Positions 34,096-43,100 of a stretch of 64,000 nucleotides of DNA are shown piece after piece. Source of the stretch: an uncultured Ruminiclostridium sp. (GTDB taxonomy: Bacteria > Bacillota > Clostridia > Oscillospirales > Ruminococcaceae). The notes under the pieces are model-generated. The model was given only the letters and a program-made list of their open reading frames with translations, was not told where the DNA came from and did not search any database. Every line of letters starts with the position of its first letter. Position 1 is the stretch's first letter. The position numbers were made by a program, and so were the translations under genes. The stretch is taken from contig CAKSTB010000012.1 in assembly GCA_934490165.1 (NCBI GenBank), positions 1-64,000 of the forward strand, in the 5' to 3' direction.

Positions 34096-35562
34096 TTATT
34101 CAACAGTGAGGTCGGGGAATGAACCCTTAACGAGCTGCTTGAATGCCTTTATAGCGTCATCCTTTGTAGCATATGTGCCATCGAGGTAACCCTGAACTGA
34201 TGTGTTGAAGTGACCCTTGATTACTGAGTCATACTTTGTGATCTTACCATCCATGTTGATGCCTTCAGCTGCTGTGTAGAGAATAGCGAACTGATCCTGG
34301 CCATCCTTGAGGAGTAAGTTCTTGTTTGTCTTAGCTTCAGCGATGTCCTTCATAACAGTCTTGTTATTGCAGAAGTCGCCTGTGAACTCTGTGTACTTCT
34401 TCATTGTGTCAGCGTTTGTTGTGAAGAATTCAACGAACTGCTTAGCAAGTGACTTGTTATCGCACTTTGTTGAAACGCCGAGCCATGTACCGCCCCAGAA
34501 GTAGTTTGTAGGACCAGCACAGAATGCCATATCATAAGTAGGCTTTACGTCTGTACCTTCGCCTGTGCCCTTAGCAAAGCTGTAAAGGATCGAGCTTGTA
34601 CCTGTTGTAAGACCCCATGTAGGAACGAAGTCACCGAGAGCTGTACCATCCTGAACTGCTGCGTACCAAGCATCCTGCCACTGAGGAACGTCTGCCATGT
34701 ACTTGTTGTCCTTGAATGACTTAGCTATATCATAGAAGTCAGGAGCTGTATCCATCTCGAGCTTGCCATCAACTACCCAAGCCTTTGTTCTGTTAGCCTG
34801 GTATACCTGCCAGAGACCACCCTCTGTAGCCTGTAATGATGTCTTGCCGCCGCTCTTTTCATAGAGTGTCTTAGCTGTAGCCTGGAATGTATCCCAGTCC
34901 TTAACGAGTTCCTGCATCTGCTCAGGAGTATCAACATCGAGGTACTGCTTAGCGAGGTCAGCTCTGTAAGCGAAACCGCCGGGAGCAGCCTGGAATGAAG
35001 CACCCTTGAGAACGCCTGCATCGTTCTTACCGATTGCTACTGTGTAGCCGTAAGCATCTGCATAAGCTGCTTCGTCAATGCCGAGTGCTGAAAGAGGAGC
35101 TGTCAGAGCGTCATCGTTGATGTACTGGAGAATCCAGTCAGCTTCAAGACACATAAGGTCAGCGTCGCCGTCACCCTTGAGGTACTGCTGGTACTGGTCA
35201 CGTCCGCCTTCACCGTTTGAACCCTGCTTGCTGATCTCGATCTTGTCTTCAGGTGTTCCTGTTTCCTTGCAGAACAGCTTAACCATGTTAACGATATCTG
35301 AGTTTGACTCCCAAGCGAGGATTGTCAGCTTATCGCCGTCATCCTTGAGCTCTGTTGCTTCAGTCTTGCTGTCTTCAGTCTTGCTGTCCTCAGTCTTGCT
35401 GTCTTCAGTCTTGCTGTCCTCAGTCTTGCTTGAGTCTGTTGCAGAAGATGTAGCATCAGAAGATGATGCTGTTGAGCTTGTAGCGTTATTGCTTGAGCAA
35501 CCGGCTACTGCGCCGAGAATTGATGCAGATGCTAATACAGCTGCTAAAATTCTTTTCTTCAT
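34096..35562 (-). CDS. Sugar ABC transporter substrate-binding lipoprotein
   Basis: A 488-residue extracellular binding protein. The signal peptide ends in AVAGC, with the lipid-bearing Cys near residue 22. A Ser/Thr-rich linker contains five tandem copies of a five-residue unit (SKTED type, about 47-70), encoded by 15-bp DNA repeats. A family-1 solute-binding fold follows (about 80-488). It captures a sugar and hands it to the two permeases downstream. Strong codon bias and an intercistronic hairpin fit high expression. The repeated linker probably varies in length between strains. Confidence 0.93.
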   Translation of the reverse strand: MKKRILAAVLASASILGAVAGCSSNNATSSTASSSDATSSATDSSKTEDSKTEDSKTEDSKTEDSKTEATELKDDGDKLTILAWESNSDIVNMVKLFCKETGTPEDKIEISKQGSNGEGGRDQYQQYLKGDGDADLMCLEADWILQYINDDALTAPLSALGIDEAAYADAYGYTVAIGKNDAGVLKGASFQAAPGGFAYRADLAKQYLDVDTPEQMQELVKDWDTFQATAKTLYEKSGGKTSLQATEGGLWQVYQANRTKAWVVDGKLEMDTAPDFYDIAKSFKDNKYMADVPQWQDAWYAAVQDGTALGDFVPTWGLTTGTSSILYSFAKGTGEGTDVKPTYDMAFCAGPTNYFWGGTWLGVSTKCDNKSLAKQFVEFFTTNADTMKKYTEFTGDFCNNKTVMKDIAEAKTNKNLLLKDGQDQFAILYTAAEGINMDGKITKYDSVIKGHFNTSVQGYLDGTYATKDDAIKAFKQLVKGSFPDLTVE

Positions 35563-35796
35563 TGGTAATTCCTCCAGAATTATTCATTTTGTGTAATATA
35601 GTCGATGCTATAAACACTGCCTGACCTTTCGGTCGCGTTTTTAAAGAGGATATGTAACTAACCCCGTGAGTATGCCGCTTTGGTTGAAGCTCCCGCTATA
35701 TGTCGTTATATGCAACTTCATATAGAACAATGGATAATTCACTAAAAACTGCAAACGCTCATCAAAAGTTTTGTTTACTTTTTCCTCGCTGACATA

Positions 35797-35825
35797 ATGA
35801 TATCACAGATTACACAAATTTGCAA
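35797..35825 (-). promoter_or_regulatory. Promoter of the sugar ABC operon
   Basis: Minus-strand -35 TTGCAA (35820-35825), 17-bp spacer, -10 TATCAT (35797-35802). Operator-like TTGCAAGCGTTTTGT overlaps the -35 and a TGCAAACGC repeat lies near 35750. The leader would be about 230 bases (35563-35790); I see no gene or known riboswitch in it. Confidence 0.5.
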
Positions 35826-35852
35826 GCGTTTTGTCAGCCAAGTTGTGTTTTT

Positions 35853-35872
35853 TTACCGAAAACGATTACAAA
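35853..35872. promoter_or_regulatory. Operator-like site sharing a core with the GH26-like gene
   Basis: Contains GAAAACGATT (35858-35867), the same ten bases as in the palindrome overlapping the GH26-like promoter (10852-10861). A second LacI-like palindrome, TGTAAACGTTTTTACA, lies at 36007-36022. Binding by a LacI-type regulator is inference. Confidence 0.4.
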
Positions 35873-36132
35873 ATTTGTTTTTCAGGGCTTTTTTCGTTAT
35901 CTTGCACAAAAATCTGTTACACATTTGTAACTATTCGGGTGCAACTGAATTACTGATTTTGCCCACATTCCGCATTACTGTCGTAAATAGTAAAATTGTA
36001 ACGCCGTGTAAACGTTTTTACAGTAAATTAACTCAAAAAAAGTTTATAAAGTAACAAATGTACATATAGCACAAAAACAAAAAGCGTCAATTGTTGAAAA
36101 AGCACAATTTAAGAGATTTTCCGCGTTAGCAC

Positions 36133-36161
36133 TTGAATTTGCTATTAAAATAAGGTACAAT
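36133..36161 (+). promoter_or_regulatory. Promoter of the purine operon leader
   Basis: TTGAAT (36133-36138), 17-bp spacer, TACAAT (36156-36161). It is the only good promoter seen before purE. Confidence 0.65.
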
Positions 36162-36191
36162 AAGTAAAGTACCAATTACGGAGGGAAAAGA

Positions 36192-36299
36192 ATGATTTTT
36201 ATGAATAAAACACAGCTTACAACAGCTTTGATAAGCTTCGGTAAATTTTCATATATGTCTTTCTCAACGCCGTATTATAAGAATAAGTGTATTTTTTGA
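36192..36299 (+). CDS. 35-residue leader ORF upstream of purE
   Basis: A short frame with an excellent ribosome binding site (GGAGG at 36180-36184, 7 bases before ATG). It begins MIFMNKTQLTTALISFGK and is Phe/Tyr/Ser-rich, ending KNKCIF. Its stop codon runs into a terminator-like stem before purE. That arrangement resembles translational attenuation, but the peptide has no run of one obvious regulatory amino acid, so the sensed signal is unknown. It may instead be a small functional peptide or a remnant. Confidence 0.45.
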   Translation: MIFMNKTQLTTALISFGKFSYMSFSTPYYKNKCIF

Positions 36300-36337
36300 G
36301 CTGTGCGATTTTACGATTACACAGCTTTATTTATTTT
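36299..36337 (+). terminator. Terminator-like hairpin between leader ORF and purE
   Basis: AGCTGTG (36299-36305) pairs with CACAGCT (36320-36326), followed by TTTATTTATTTT. It would end transcription from the leader promoter before purE unless read-through is controlled. Confidence 0.6.
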
Positions 36338-36355
36338 CTGAAAGGATGTACGGAA

Positions 36356-36853
36356 ATGAAAAAAGTAGCTATTGTAATGGGCAGCGACTCGGATCTGCCT
36401 ATCGTAAAAAAAGCCGCTCAGGTGCTTAAGGATTTCGGTGTTCCGACCGAGCTTCGCGTTCTCTCCGCTCACCGCTGTGCGGCTGAGGTATCGGAGTTTG
36501 CAAGAAATGCCGAAAAGAACGGCACAGGCGTTATAATCGCGGCTGCCGGTAAGGCGGCTCACCTTGCAGGCGCTATTGCGGGACAGACTCCCCTGCCTGT
36601 TATCGGTATCCCGATAAAAGCAAGCGCTCTTGAGGGAATTGACGCACTTTTATCAACGGTTCAGATGCCCGCAGGCGTACCGGTCGCAACAGTGGCTATA
36701 GACGGTGCGGCAAACGCGGCATTCCTTGCCGTACAGATACTCGCCGTATCAGATGACGCTCTCATGGACAAGATGAAAGCGTACCGTGCCGCACAGACCG
36801 CCAAGGTTCTTGAAGCGGACAAGAAAATGGAGCAGGTGCTCGCCGAGCTTTGA
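36356..36853 (+). CDS. purE: 5-carboxyaminoimidazole ribonucleotide mutase
   Basis: A 165-residue class I-type PurE that converts N5-CAIR to CAIR in purine synthesis. MGSDSDLP (8-15), SAHRC (near 41; usually SAHRT) and AAAGKAAHLAG (near 66) form the active site. A Cys replaces the usual Thr after SAHR, and no purK is in the window. The ATG at 36356 has AAAGGATG 7 bases upstream; the longer frame crosses the leader hairpin. First gene of the pur operon. Confidence 0.95.
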   Translation: MKKVAIVMGSDSDLPIVKKAAQVLKDFGVPTELRVLSAHRCAAEVSEFARNAEKNGTGVIIAAAGKAAHLAGAIAGQTPLPVIGIPIKASALEGIDALLSTVQMPAGVPVATVAIDGAANAAFLAVQILAVSDDALMDKMKAYRAAQTAKVLEADKKMEQVLAEL

Positions 36854-36923
36854 TCGGTGTACCATATATAATAAAAATTCGACAAAATTGCGGCTGAGCC
36901 GCGTGAAGGAAAGGATAAACACA

Positions 36924-37634
36924 ATGGAAAAGAAAGAACAGCTCTACGAAGGAAAAGCAAAGAAGGTTTACGCTACAGACGACCCCAACCTCGTTATTGT
37001 ATCCTACAAGGACGATGCAACGGCATTCAACGGTCTTAAGAAGGGTACTATCTCGGGCAAGGGCGTTATCAACAACAGAATGACAAACTATATGTTCGGT
37101 CTTCTTGAAAAGGCAGGAGTTCCCACTCACCTTGTTGAAGAGCTTAACGACAGAGAAACACTCGTCAAGAAGGTCTCTATAGTTCCCCTTGAGGTTATTG
37201 TCAGAAACGTTGCCGCAGGAAGCTTCTCAAAGAAGCTCGGCATTGAGGAGGGCACAAAGCTTCTCTGCCCCACACTTGAATTCAGCTACAAGAACGACGA
37301 TCTCGGCGATCCTTTCATCAATGACTACTATGCACTCGCACTCGGTCTTGCAACAAAGGAAGAGATCGACCTTATCTCAAAGTACGCTTTCAAGGTAAAT
37401 GAATTTATGCTCGACTTCTTCAAGAAGCTCAATATTGACCTTATCGACTTCAAGATCGAATTTGGCAAGACAGCGGACGGTACAATAATCCTCGCTGATG
37501 AGATCTCTCCCGATACTTGCCGTTTCTGGGACAGCACAACTCACGAAAAGCTTGACAAGGATCGTTTCCGTCGCGATATGGGCGGCGTTGAGGACGCTTA
37601 CGCAGAGATCATGAAGCGTCTTATGGGTGAATGA
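36924..37634 (+). CDS. purC: SAICAR synthetase
   Basis: A 236-residue enzyme joining CAIR and aspartate with ATP. It begins MEKKEQLYEGKAKKVYATDD, the standard phosphate-binding start; VRNVAAGSFSKKLG (near 92) and LADEISPDTCRFWD (near 190) are family blocks. The ATG at 36924 is the family start and has GAAGGAAAGG upstream. Second gene in the pur operon. Confidence 0.97.
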   Translation: MEKKEQLYEGKAKKVYATDDPNLVIVSYKDDATAFNGLKKGTISGKGVINNRMTNYMFGLLEKAGVPTHLVEELNDRETLVKKVSIVPLEVIVRNVAAGSFSKKLGIEEGTKLLCPTLEFSYKNDDLGDPFINDYYALALGLATKEEIDLISKYAFKVNEFMLDFFKKLNIDLIDFKIEFGKTADGTIILADEISPDTCRFWDSTTHEKLDKDRFRRDMGGVEDAYAEIMKRLMGE

Positions 37635-37677
37635 TCACTTACGGTAAAATAATCTATAGGAAAAGGCAGGATAATAT

Positions 37678-39102
37678 ATGGGTGGATTTTTCGGTGCAGC
37701 TTCAAACAACGACTGCATAACCGATGTTTTCTTCGGAACAGACTATCACTCCCACCTCGGAACACGCAGAGGCGGTATGACCGCATACAGCCCCGACAGA
37801 GGCTTTCAGCGTGCTATACACAGTATTGAAAACTCACCGTTCAGAACAAAGTTTGAACAGGACGCTACGGAGATGAGAGGAAAGCTGTGTATCGGCTGTA
37901 TCAGCGATACCGACCCTCAGCCCATTCTGGTGCGTTCAAAGCTCGGAATTTACTCAATATGCAGTGTCGGTATTATCAGAAACGCTGAACAGCTTTCTGC
38001 CGAGCTGCTCGAGAGCGGCTGTGCAAACTTTGAAACAATGAGCAGCGGCAGTATCAATTCCGGCTCGCTCATCGGTGCTCTTATCGCGCAAAAGGACAAT
38101 TTTACCGACGGCATAAGGTATGCTCAGAGCAAGATCGACGGTACGATGTCACTTATCATTCTCACAAAGGACGGAATTATCGCCGCAAGGGATCAGTACG
38201 GCAGACTTCCTATCATTGTAGGAAAAAGAAGCGACGGATACTGCGTATCCCTCGAATCGTTCGCGTTCCAGAAGCTCGGCTACAGCACATATAAAGAGCT
38301 TCGTCCCGGCGAGATAGATATGATAACCGCGGACGGCTGTGAGGTGCTCAGCGACGGTGATGAAAGCAAGATGCACATATGCTCGTTCATGTGGACATAT
38401 TACGGCTATCCGAATGCGGTATATGAGGGTGTGACCGTTGAAACGATGCGTACACGCAACGGCGAGATCATGGCAGAGAACGATATAAAGAACGGTAAGC
38501 TGCCGGACGTTGACTATGTATGCGGTATTCCGGATTCAGGCGTACCTCACGCAATAGGCTACGCAAACAGGAGCGGTATCCCGTTCGCTCGTCCTTTCAT
38601 AAAATATACCCCCACATGGCCCAGAAGCTTTATGCCGACCAACCAGACAATGAGAAATCAGGTCGCTAAGATGAAGCTTATCCCGGTCCATGAGCTTATC
38701 GAGGGCAAGAAGCTGCTGTTCGTTGACGACAGCATAGTAAGAGGAACGCAGATGAGAGAAACGGTAGAGTTCCTCTACGAGAACGGTGCTAAGGAAGTCC
38801 ATATGCGCAGTGCCTGTCCTCCGATAATGTACGGTTGTAAGTATCTCAACTTCTCACGCAGTACATCGGAGATGGAGCTGATCGCAAGACAGATAATTGA
38901 TGAGGCCGAGGGTGCAGATGGTATCAGATTTATCGACGAGTACAGTGACACCAACACAGAGAGAGGCAGGAAGCTCCGCGAGGAGATATGCCGCAGATTA
39001 AAGCTTACATCACTTGAATTCCAATCTCTTGACGGTACTGTACGGGCAATAGGCAAGCCCCAGTGCGAGCTTTGCACATATTGCTGGAACGGAAAGGAAT
39101 GA
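37678..39102 (+). CDS. PurF paralog without the catalytic N-terminal cysteine
   Basis: A 474-residue protein similar throughout to amidophosphoribosyltransferase. The Ntn-hydrolase half (1-230) keeps the fold pattern (TRRGGMTAYS, ARDQYGRLP) but starts MGGFFGAAS, so the Cys that must become residue 1 for glutamine cleavage is absent. The transferase half keeps the PRPP loop LLFVDDSIVRGTQ (near 347) and Cys residues like the Fe-S ligands of Firmicutes PurF, including a CELCTYC end. It may use ammonia, or regulate or pair with the canonical PurF whose ATG overlaps its stop. A duplicated, glutaminase-dead copy is the best description. Confidence 0.85.
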   Translation: MGGFFGAASNNDCITDVFFGTDYHSHLGTRRGGMTAYSPDRGFQRAIHSIENSPFRTKFEQDATEMRGKLCIGCISDTDPQPILVRSKLGIYSICSVGIIRNAEQLSAELLESGCANFETMSSGSINSGSLIGALIAQKDNFTDGIRYAQSKIDGTMSLIILTKDGIIAARDQYGRLPIIVGKRSDGYCVSLESFAFQKLGYSTYKELRPGEIDMITADGCEVLSDGDESKMHICSFMWTYYGYPNAVYEGVTVETMRTRNGEIMAENDIKNGKLPDVDYVCGIPDSGVPHAIGYANRSGIPFARPFIKYTPTWPRSFMPTNQTMRNQVAKMKLIPVHELIEGKKLLFVDDSIVRGTQMRETVEFLYENGAKEVHMRSACPPIMYGCKYLNFSRSTSEMELIARQIIDEAEGADGIRFIDEYSDTNTERGRKLREEICRRLKLTSLEFQSLDGTVRAIGKPQCELCTYCWNGKE

Positions 39103-40562
39103 CTCCATTGACAAACGGTTTGCATGAAGAGTGCGGCGTATTCGGTGTTTTTGCAAAAGAAAAGACCAATGTAGCCGCAACCACATATTACGGACTATTT
39201 GCATTACAGCACAGAGGACAGGAAAGCTGCGGCATTGTTGTGAACGATGACGGCGTGTTCAACTCCTACAAGGACACGGGGCTTGTGAACGATGTGTTCA
39301 CGCCCGAACGACTTGAGGGACTGGGACAGGGTAATATGGCAGTAGGTCATGTGCGTTACGGCACAACGGGAGCTAACGCCCGCCTTAACGCTCAGCCTAT
39401 CCTCGTAAATCACTATAAAGGAAGAATGGCGCTTGCTCACAACGGCAACCTCGTAAATACTTACGAGCTCCGCCACGAGCTTGAAAAGCAGGGCTCAATC
39501 TTCCACACGACAAGCGACACAGAGGTAATAAGCTACCTTATAACAAAGGAAAGGCTTGAAGCCCCGTCTATAGAAGAGGCTCTCAACCGTGCCATGAACA
39601 GGATAAACGGTGCATATTCGCTGGTCATCATGTCACCTGCAAAGCTTATCGCCGCCCGTGACGAAAACGGTTTCAGACCGCTTTGTTACGGTATCACCGA
39701 GGAGGGAACATATATAGTTGCCTCTGAAAGCTGTGCGCTTGACTCGGTCGGTGCAAAGTTCGTAAGGGATCTTCTTCCCGGCGAGATCGTTGTATTTGAC
39801 GAGAGCGGAGTACGCTCTATAAAAGATCATTGCGGCAAGCGTCCGCATTCAATGTGCGTTTTTGAATATATCTACTTTGCGCGTCCCGACTCAGTCATAG
39901 AGGGCGCATCGGTGCACGAGGCAAGACTGCGTGCAGGCGCTTTCTTAGCGCTTGAACACCCGGTGCAGGCTGATATAGTGATCGGCGTTCCCGACTCGGG
40001 CATAGATGCCGCCATAGGCTATTCTCACCAGTCGGGTATACCATACGGTATCGGCTTTATCAAGAACAAGTACATCGGAAGAACCTTTATCTCTCCCGGA
40101 CAATCGTCAAGAGAGGACAAGGTAAGGATAAAGCTTAATGTAGTAGCAAGCGTGGTAAAGGGCAAGCGTGTGGTGCTGATTGACGACTCTATTGTAAGAG
40201 GCACTACAAGCGGCAGAATTGTAAAATTACTGCGTGAGGCGGGAGCTACGGAGGTCCATATGAGAGTTTCCGCTCCGCCGTTTCTGAACCCATGCTATTA
40301 CGGCACGGATATCGATTCAAGGGATCATCTCATCGCCTGTCATCACACGGTTGAAGAGATAAGCGATATAATCGGTACAAATTCACTCGGATACCTGAGC
40401 GTTGAAAGCGCAAAGAAGCTTGCGGTACACGCAAACGGCTGTGAGTGCGGCTATTGCACGGCTTGCTTCAGCGGAGAATATCCTACTGATATCCCAACAG
40501 AAATGCACAAGGATAAATTCGACAGAAAAATAAGCGAAAGCAAATCAGAAGCCACCACATAA
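39099..40562 (+). CDS. purF: Amidophosphoribosyltransferase
   Basis: A 487-residue enzyme making phosphoribosylamine from PRPP and glutamine, the committed purine step. A short propeptide (MTPLTNGLHEE) precedes CGVFGVF, so Cys12 becomes the mature N-terminal nucleophile. Glutaminase blocks GLFALQHRGQESCG and GHVRYGTTG follow; the PRPP loop is VVLIDDSIVRGTTS. Cys residues near the C-terminus (CECGYCTAC) fit the [4Fe-4S] type of PurF. The ATG overlaps the preceding gene's TGA by 3 bases. Confidence 0.97.
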   Translation: MTPLTNGLHEECGVFGVFAKEKTNVAATTYYGLFALQHRGQESCGIVVNDDGVFNSYKDTGLVNDVFTPERLEGLGQGNMAVGHVRYGTTGANARLNAQPILVNHYKGRMALAHNGNLVNTYELRHELEKQGSIFHTTSDTEVISYLITKERLEAPSIEEALNRAMNRINGAYSLVIMSPAKLIAARDENGFRPLCYGITEEGTYIVASESCALDSVGAKFVRDLLPGEIVVFDESGVRSIKDHCGKRPHSMCVFEYIYFARPDSVIEGASVHEARLRAGAFLALEHPVQADIVIGVPDSGIDAAIGYSHQSGIPYGIGFIKNKYIGRTFISPGQSSREDKVRIKLNVVASVVKGKRVVLIDDSIVRGTTSGRIVKLLREAGATEVHMRVSAPPFLNPCYYGTDIDSRDHLIACHHTVEEISDIIGTNSLGYLSVESAKKLAVHANGCECGYCTACFSGEYPTDIPTEMHKDKFDRKISESKSEATT

Positions 40563-40596
40563 GGACAAAAGTCCCCAAACGGAAGGAATTATTATT

Positions 40597-41634
40597 ATGA
40601 AGAACAGTTTTTCAGAAAGCTACAAGGCAGCAGGCGTTGACGTTACCGCAGGCTACGAGGGCGTTCGTCTGATGAAAAAGGACGTTGAACGCACCAATAT
40701 CCCCGGTGTACTTACAGGTATCGGCGGATTCGGCGGTCTGTTCCAGCTTGATGTTTCGGATATCAAGGAGCCCGTACTCGTTTCGGGTACAGACGGTGTC
40801 GGCACAAAGCTGAAACTCGCAATGCTGATGGACAAGCACGATACTATCGGTATTGACGCAGTTGCTATGTGCGTAAACGATATAATCTGCTGCGGCGCAA
40901 AGCCCCTCTACTTCCTCGACTACATAGCTATAGGCAAGAATGTGCCCGAAAAGGTAGCATCTATAGTAAAGGGTGTTGCGGACGGCTGTGTACAGGCGGG
41001 CTGTGCGCTCATCGGCGGTGAAACGGCAGAACACCCCGGTATGATGCCCGAGGACGAATACGACATTGCAGGTTATTCGACCGGTGTAGTCGACAAGTCG
41101 AAGATAATCAACAACAGCACTGTAAAGGAAGGCGATATCATAATCGGTCTTGCTTCTACAGGTGTTCACTCAAACGGTTTCTCGCTTGTAAGAAAGGTGT
41201 TCAACATAAACAGCAAGGAAGTTCTTGACGAAGTTCTCCCTACAGGAAAGACACTCGGCGAAACACTTTTAACACCTACAAAGATCTACGTTAAGCCTAT
41301 CTTAGAGCTTATCTCGAAGAAGAATGTAAAGGCTATTTCGCATATCACAGGCGGCGGCTTTAACGAGAACGTTCCGCGTTCGCTCCCCGACGGCTTCACA
41401 GCAAAGATCACAAAGCACAGCTATGAAGTGCCCTACATCTTCAAGCACTTACAGGAAGTCGGAAGCATATCGGAGCACGATATGTACAACACATTCAATA
41501 TGGGTATCGGTATGACTGTTGTAGTTGACAAGGACGATGCCGATGAAGCTGTAAAAATTCTCAGAAATGCAGGCGTTGAGAGCTACTGCATAGGTGAGAT
41601 AATCAAGGGTGACGAGGGCATCATAATTGAGTAA
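40597..41634 (+). CDS. purM: AIR synthetase (FGAM cyclo-ligase)
   Basis: A 345-residue ATP-dependent enzyme closing the imidazole ring. Family blocks: SGTDGVGTKLKLA (near 67), CVNDIICCGAKPLYFLDY (near 92-109), LIGGETAEHPGM (near 140) and ITGGGFNENVPR (near 249). Preceded by GGAAGG; purN follows after one base. Confidence 0.97.
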   Translation: MKNSFSESYKAAGVDVTAGYEGVRLMKKDVERTNIPGVLTGIGGFGGLFQLDVSDIKEPVLVSGTDGVGTKLKLAMLMDKHDTIGIDAVAMCVNDIICCGAKPLYFLDYIAIGKNVPEKVASIVKGVADGCVQAGCALIGGETAEHPGMMPEDEYDIAGYSTGVVDKSKIINNSTVKEGDIIIGLASTGVHSNGFSLVRKVFNINSKEVLDEVLPTGKTLGETLLTPTKIYVKPILELISKKNVKAISHITGGGFNENVPRSLPDGFTAKITKHSYEVPYIFKHLQEVGSISEHDMYNTFNMGIGMTVVVDKDDADEAVKILRNAGVESYCIGEIIKGDEGIIIE

Positions 41635-41635
41635 T

Positions 41636-42262
41636 ATGAAAAATATCGTTGTTCTTGTATCGGGCGGCGGAACTAACCTGCAGGCACTTATCGATGCCGA
41701 AAAGTCCGAGGGGCTGGGCGGAGGTAAGATCACCTGCGTTATCGCGTCAAAACCCGATGCTTACGCACTTACAAGAGCCGCAGACAACGGCATAAAGACA
41801 AGAGTTCTCGCAAGGCGCGACTATTCCGATGTTGCCGCTTACAGCAAAGCTATGGCTGACGCTTTAAAGGAAGAACAGGCCGATCTTGTTATCTACGCAG
41901 GCTTTATGACAATACTTGACGAGCAGGTATGCGATGCGTTCAGGTATAAGATGATAAACGTCCACCCCGCACTTATCCCCTCTTTCTGCGGAAAGGGCTA
42001 CTACGGACTTCACGTTCACGAGGAGGCTCTGAAAAAGGGCGTAAAGGTAACAGGCGCTACCGTTCATTTTGTAACGGCAGAGTGTGATGCAGGACCGATC
42101 ATTCTCCAGAAAGCCGTTGAAGTAAAGAACGGCGATACGCCCGAGGTACTCCAGAAAAGAGTTATGGAACAGGCTGAGTGGAAGATACTTCCCCGCGCCG
42201 CACGTCTTTTCTGCGAGGGAAAGATAACCGTGAAAGACGGCATAACCGTTATCGACGATTGA
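41636..42262 (+). CDS. purN: GAR transformylase (10-formyl-THF dependent)
   Basis: A 208-residue folate enzyme. VLVSGGGTNLQALID (5-19) binds the phosphate, the NVHPALIPSFCGKGYYG block carries the active-site Asn-His, and GATVHFVTAECDAGPII holds the catalytic Asp. The ATG at 41636, one base after the purM stop, is taken as start; a TTG 9 bases earlier overlaps purM. Translational coupling is likely because no close ribosome binding site is visible. Confidence 0.96.
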   Translation: MKNIVVLVSGGGTNLQALIDAEKSEGLGGGKITCVIASKPDAYALTRAADNGIKTRVLARRDYSDVAAYSKAMADALKEEQADLVIYAGFMTILDEQVCDAFRYKMINVHPALIPSFCGKGYYGLHVHEEALKKGVKVTGATVHFVTAECDAGPIILQKAVEVKNGDTPEVLQKRVMEQAEWKILPRAARLFCEGKITVKDGITVIDD

Positions 42263-42366
42263 ACCTTATGTCAGCATTATCCCGACTAAACGGAATTTTG
42301 CGGACGTTATAACAAGTTATATTCAGAAAACTGCGTGTTCCACGCAAAACCGCAACAGGAGGCTAT

Positions 42367-43083
42367 ATGGAAGTTGTAACACTTGAAAAAGAGCTTAACT
42401 CTCTTGCTTATCACGGCAGAGGTATCGTGATAGGTAAATCCGCTGACGGCAAAAAAGCTGTCATCGCCTACTTTATCATGGGCAGAAGCGAAAACAGCCG
42501 CAACAGAGTATTCGTTGAGGACGGCGAGGGTATCAGAACACAGGCTTTCGATGAAAGCAAGATGGAAGATCCCCACCTCATCATTTATGCACCCGTAAGA
42601 GTTCTCGGCAACAAGACGATAGTTACAAACGGCGATCAGACCGACACTATCTACGAGCTTATGGACAAGCAGATGACATTCGAGCAGGCTCTCAGAACAA
42701 GAGAATTTGAGGACGACAAGCCCAACTACACACCGAGAATTTCCGGTATAGTTCACCTTGACAATGGCGAGATGAATTACGCTATGTCTATCTTAAAGAG
42801 CGCTGACGGTGACGGTTCATCATGTCAGAGATACACTTTTGCTTACAGCGATCCTTTAAACGGCAAGGGTAAGTTCATCCACACCTACAAGGGTGACGGC
42901 AATCCCCTGCCGAGTTACGAGGGCGAACCCAAGACAGTTGTTATCCCGGATATGGATATTGACGCATTCACATCAATGGTATGGGAAAACCTCAATGCCG
43001 ACAACAAGGTTTCACTCTTCACCCGTTACATTGATATTGCCACAGGCAAGTATGAATCACGCATAGTAAACAAAAACAAGTAA
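42367..43083 (+). CDS. purO: PurO-type IMP cyclohydrolase
   Basis: A 238-residue protein matching the IMP cyclohydrolase family first known from archaea (PurO), which closes FAICAR to IMP. N-terminal AYHGRGIVIGKS (near 14), YFIMGRSENSRNRVF (near 35) and the PRISGIV block (near 122) fit that Ntn-hydrolase-like fold. Its place directly before a free-standing AICAR transformylase, which lacks the usual cyclohydrolase domain, supports the call. The 100-bp gap after purN holds a small TGCGTG/CACGCA stem; AGGAGG precedes the start. Confidence 0.88.
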   Translation: MEVVTLEKELNSLAYHGRGIVIGKSADGKKAVIAYFIMGRSENSRNRVFVEDGEGIRTQAFDESKMEDPHLIIYAPVRVLGNKTIVTNGDQTDTIYELMDKQMTFEQALRTREFEDDKPNYTPRISGIVHLDNGEMNYAMSILKSADGDGSSCQRYTFAYSDPLNGKGKFIHTYKGDGNPLPSYEGEPKTVVIPDMDIDAFTSMVWENLNADNKVSLFTRYIDIATGKYESRIVNKNK

Positions 43084-43100
43084 GCGAAAGGAAAATCACA

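Noticed and set aside
35355..35435. CRISPR-like array from short regular repeats
   Set aside because: The 15-bp repeats are contiguous, in frame and encode the lipoprotein linker; there are no spacers or cas genes.
36000..36355. A purine riboswitch before purE
   Set aside because: No three-way-junction consensus could be found by eye; the leader instead has a short ORF and a simple hairpin.
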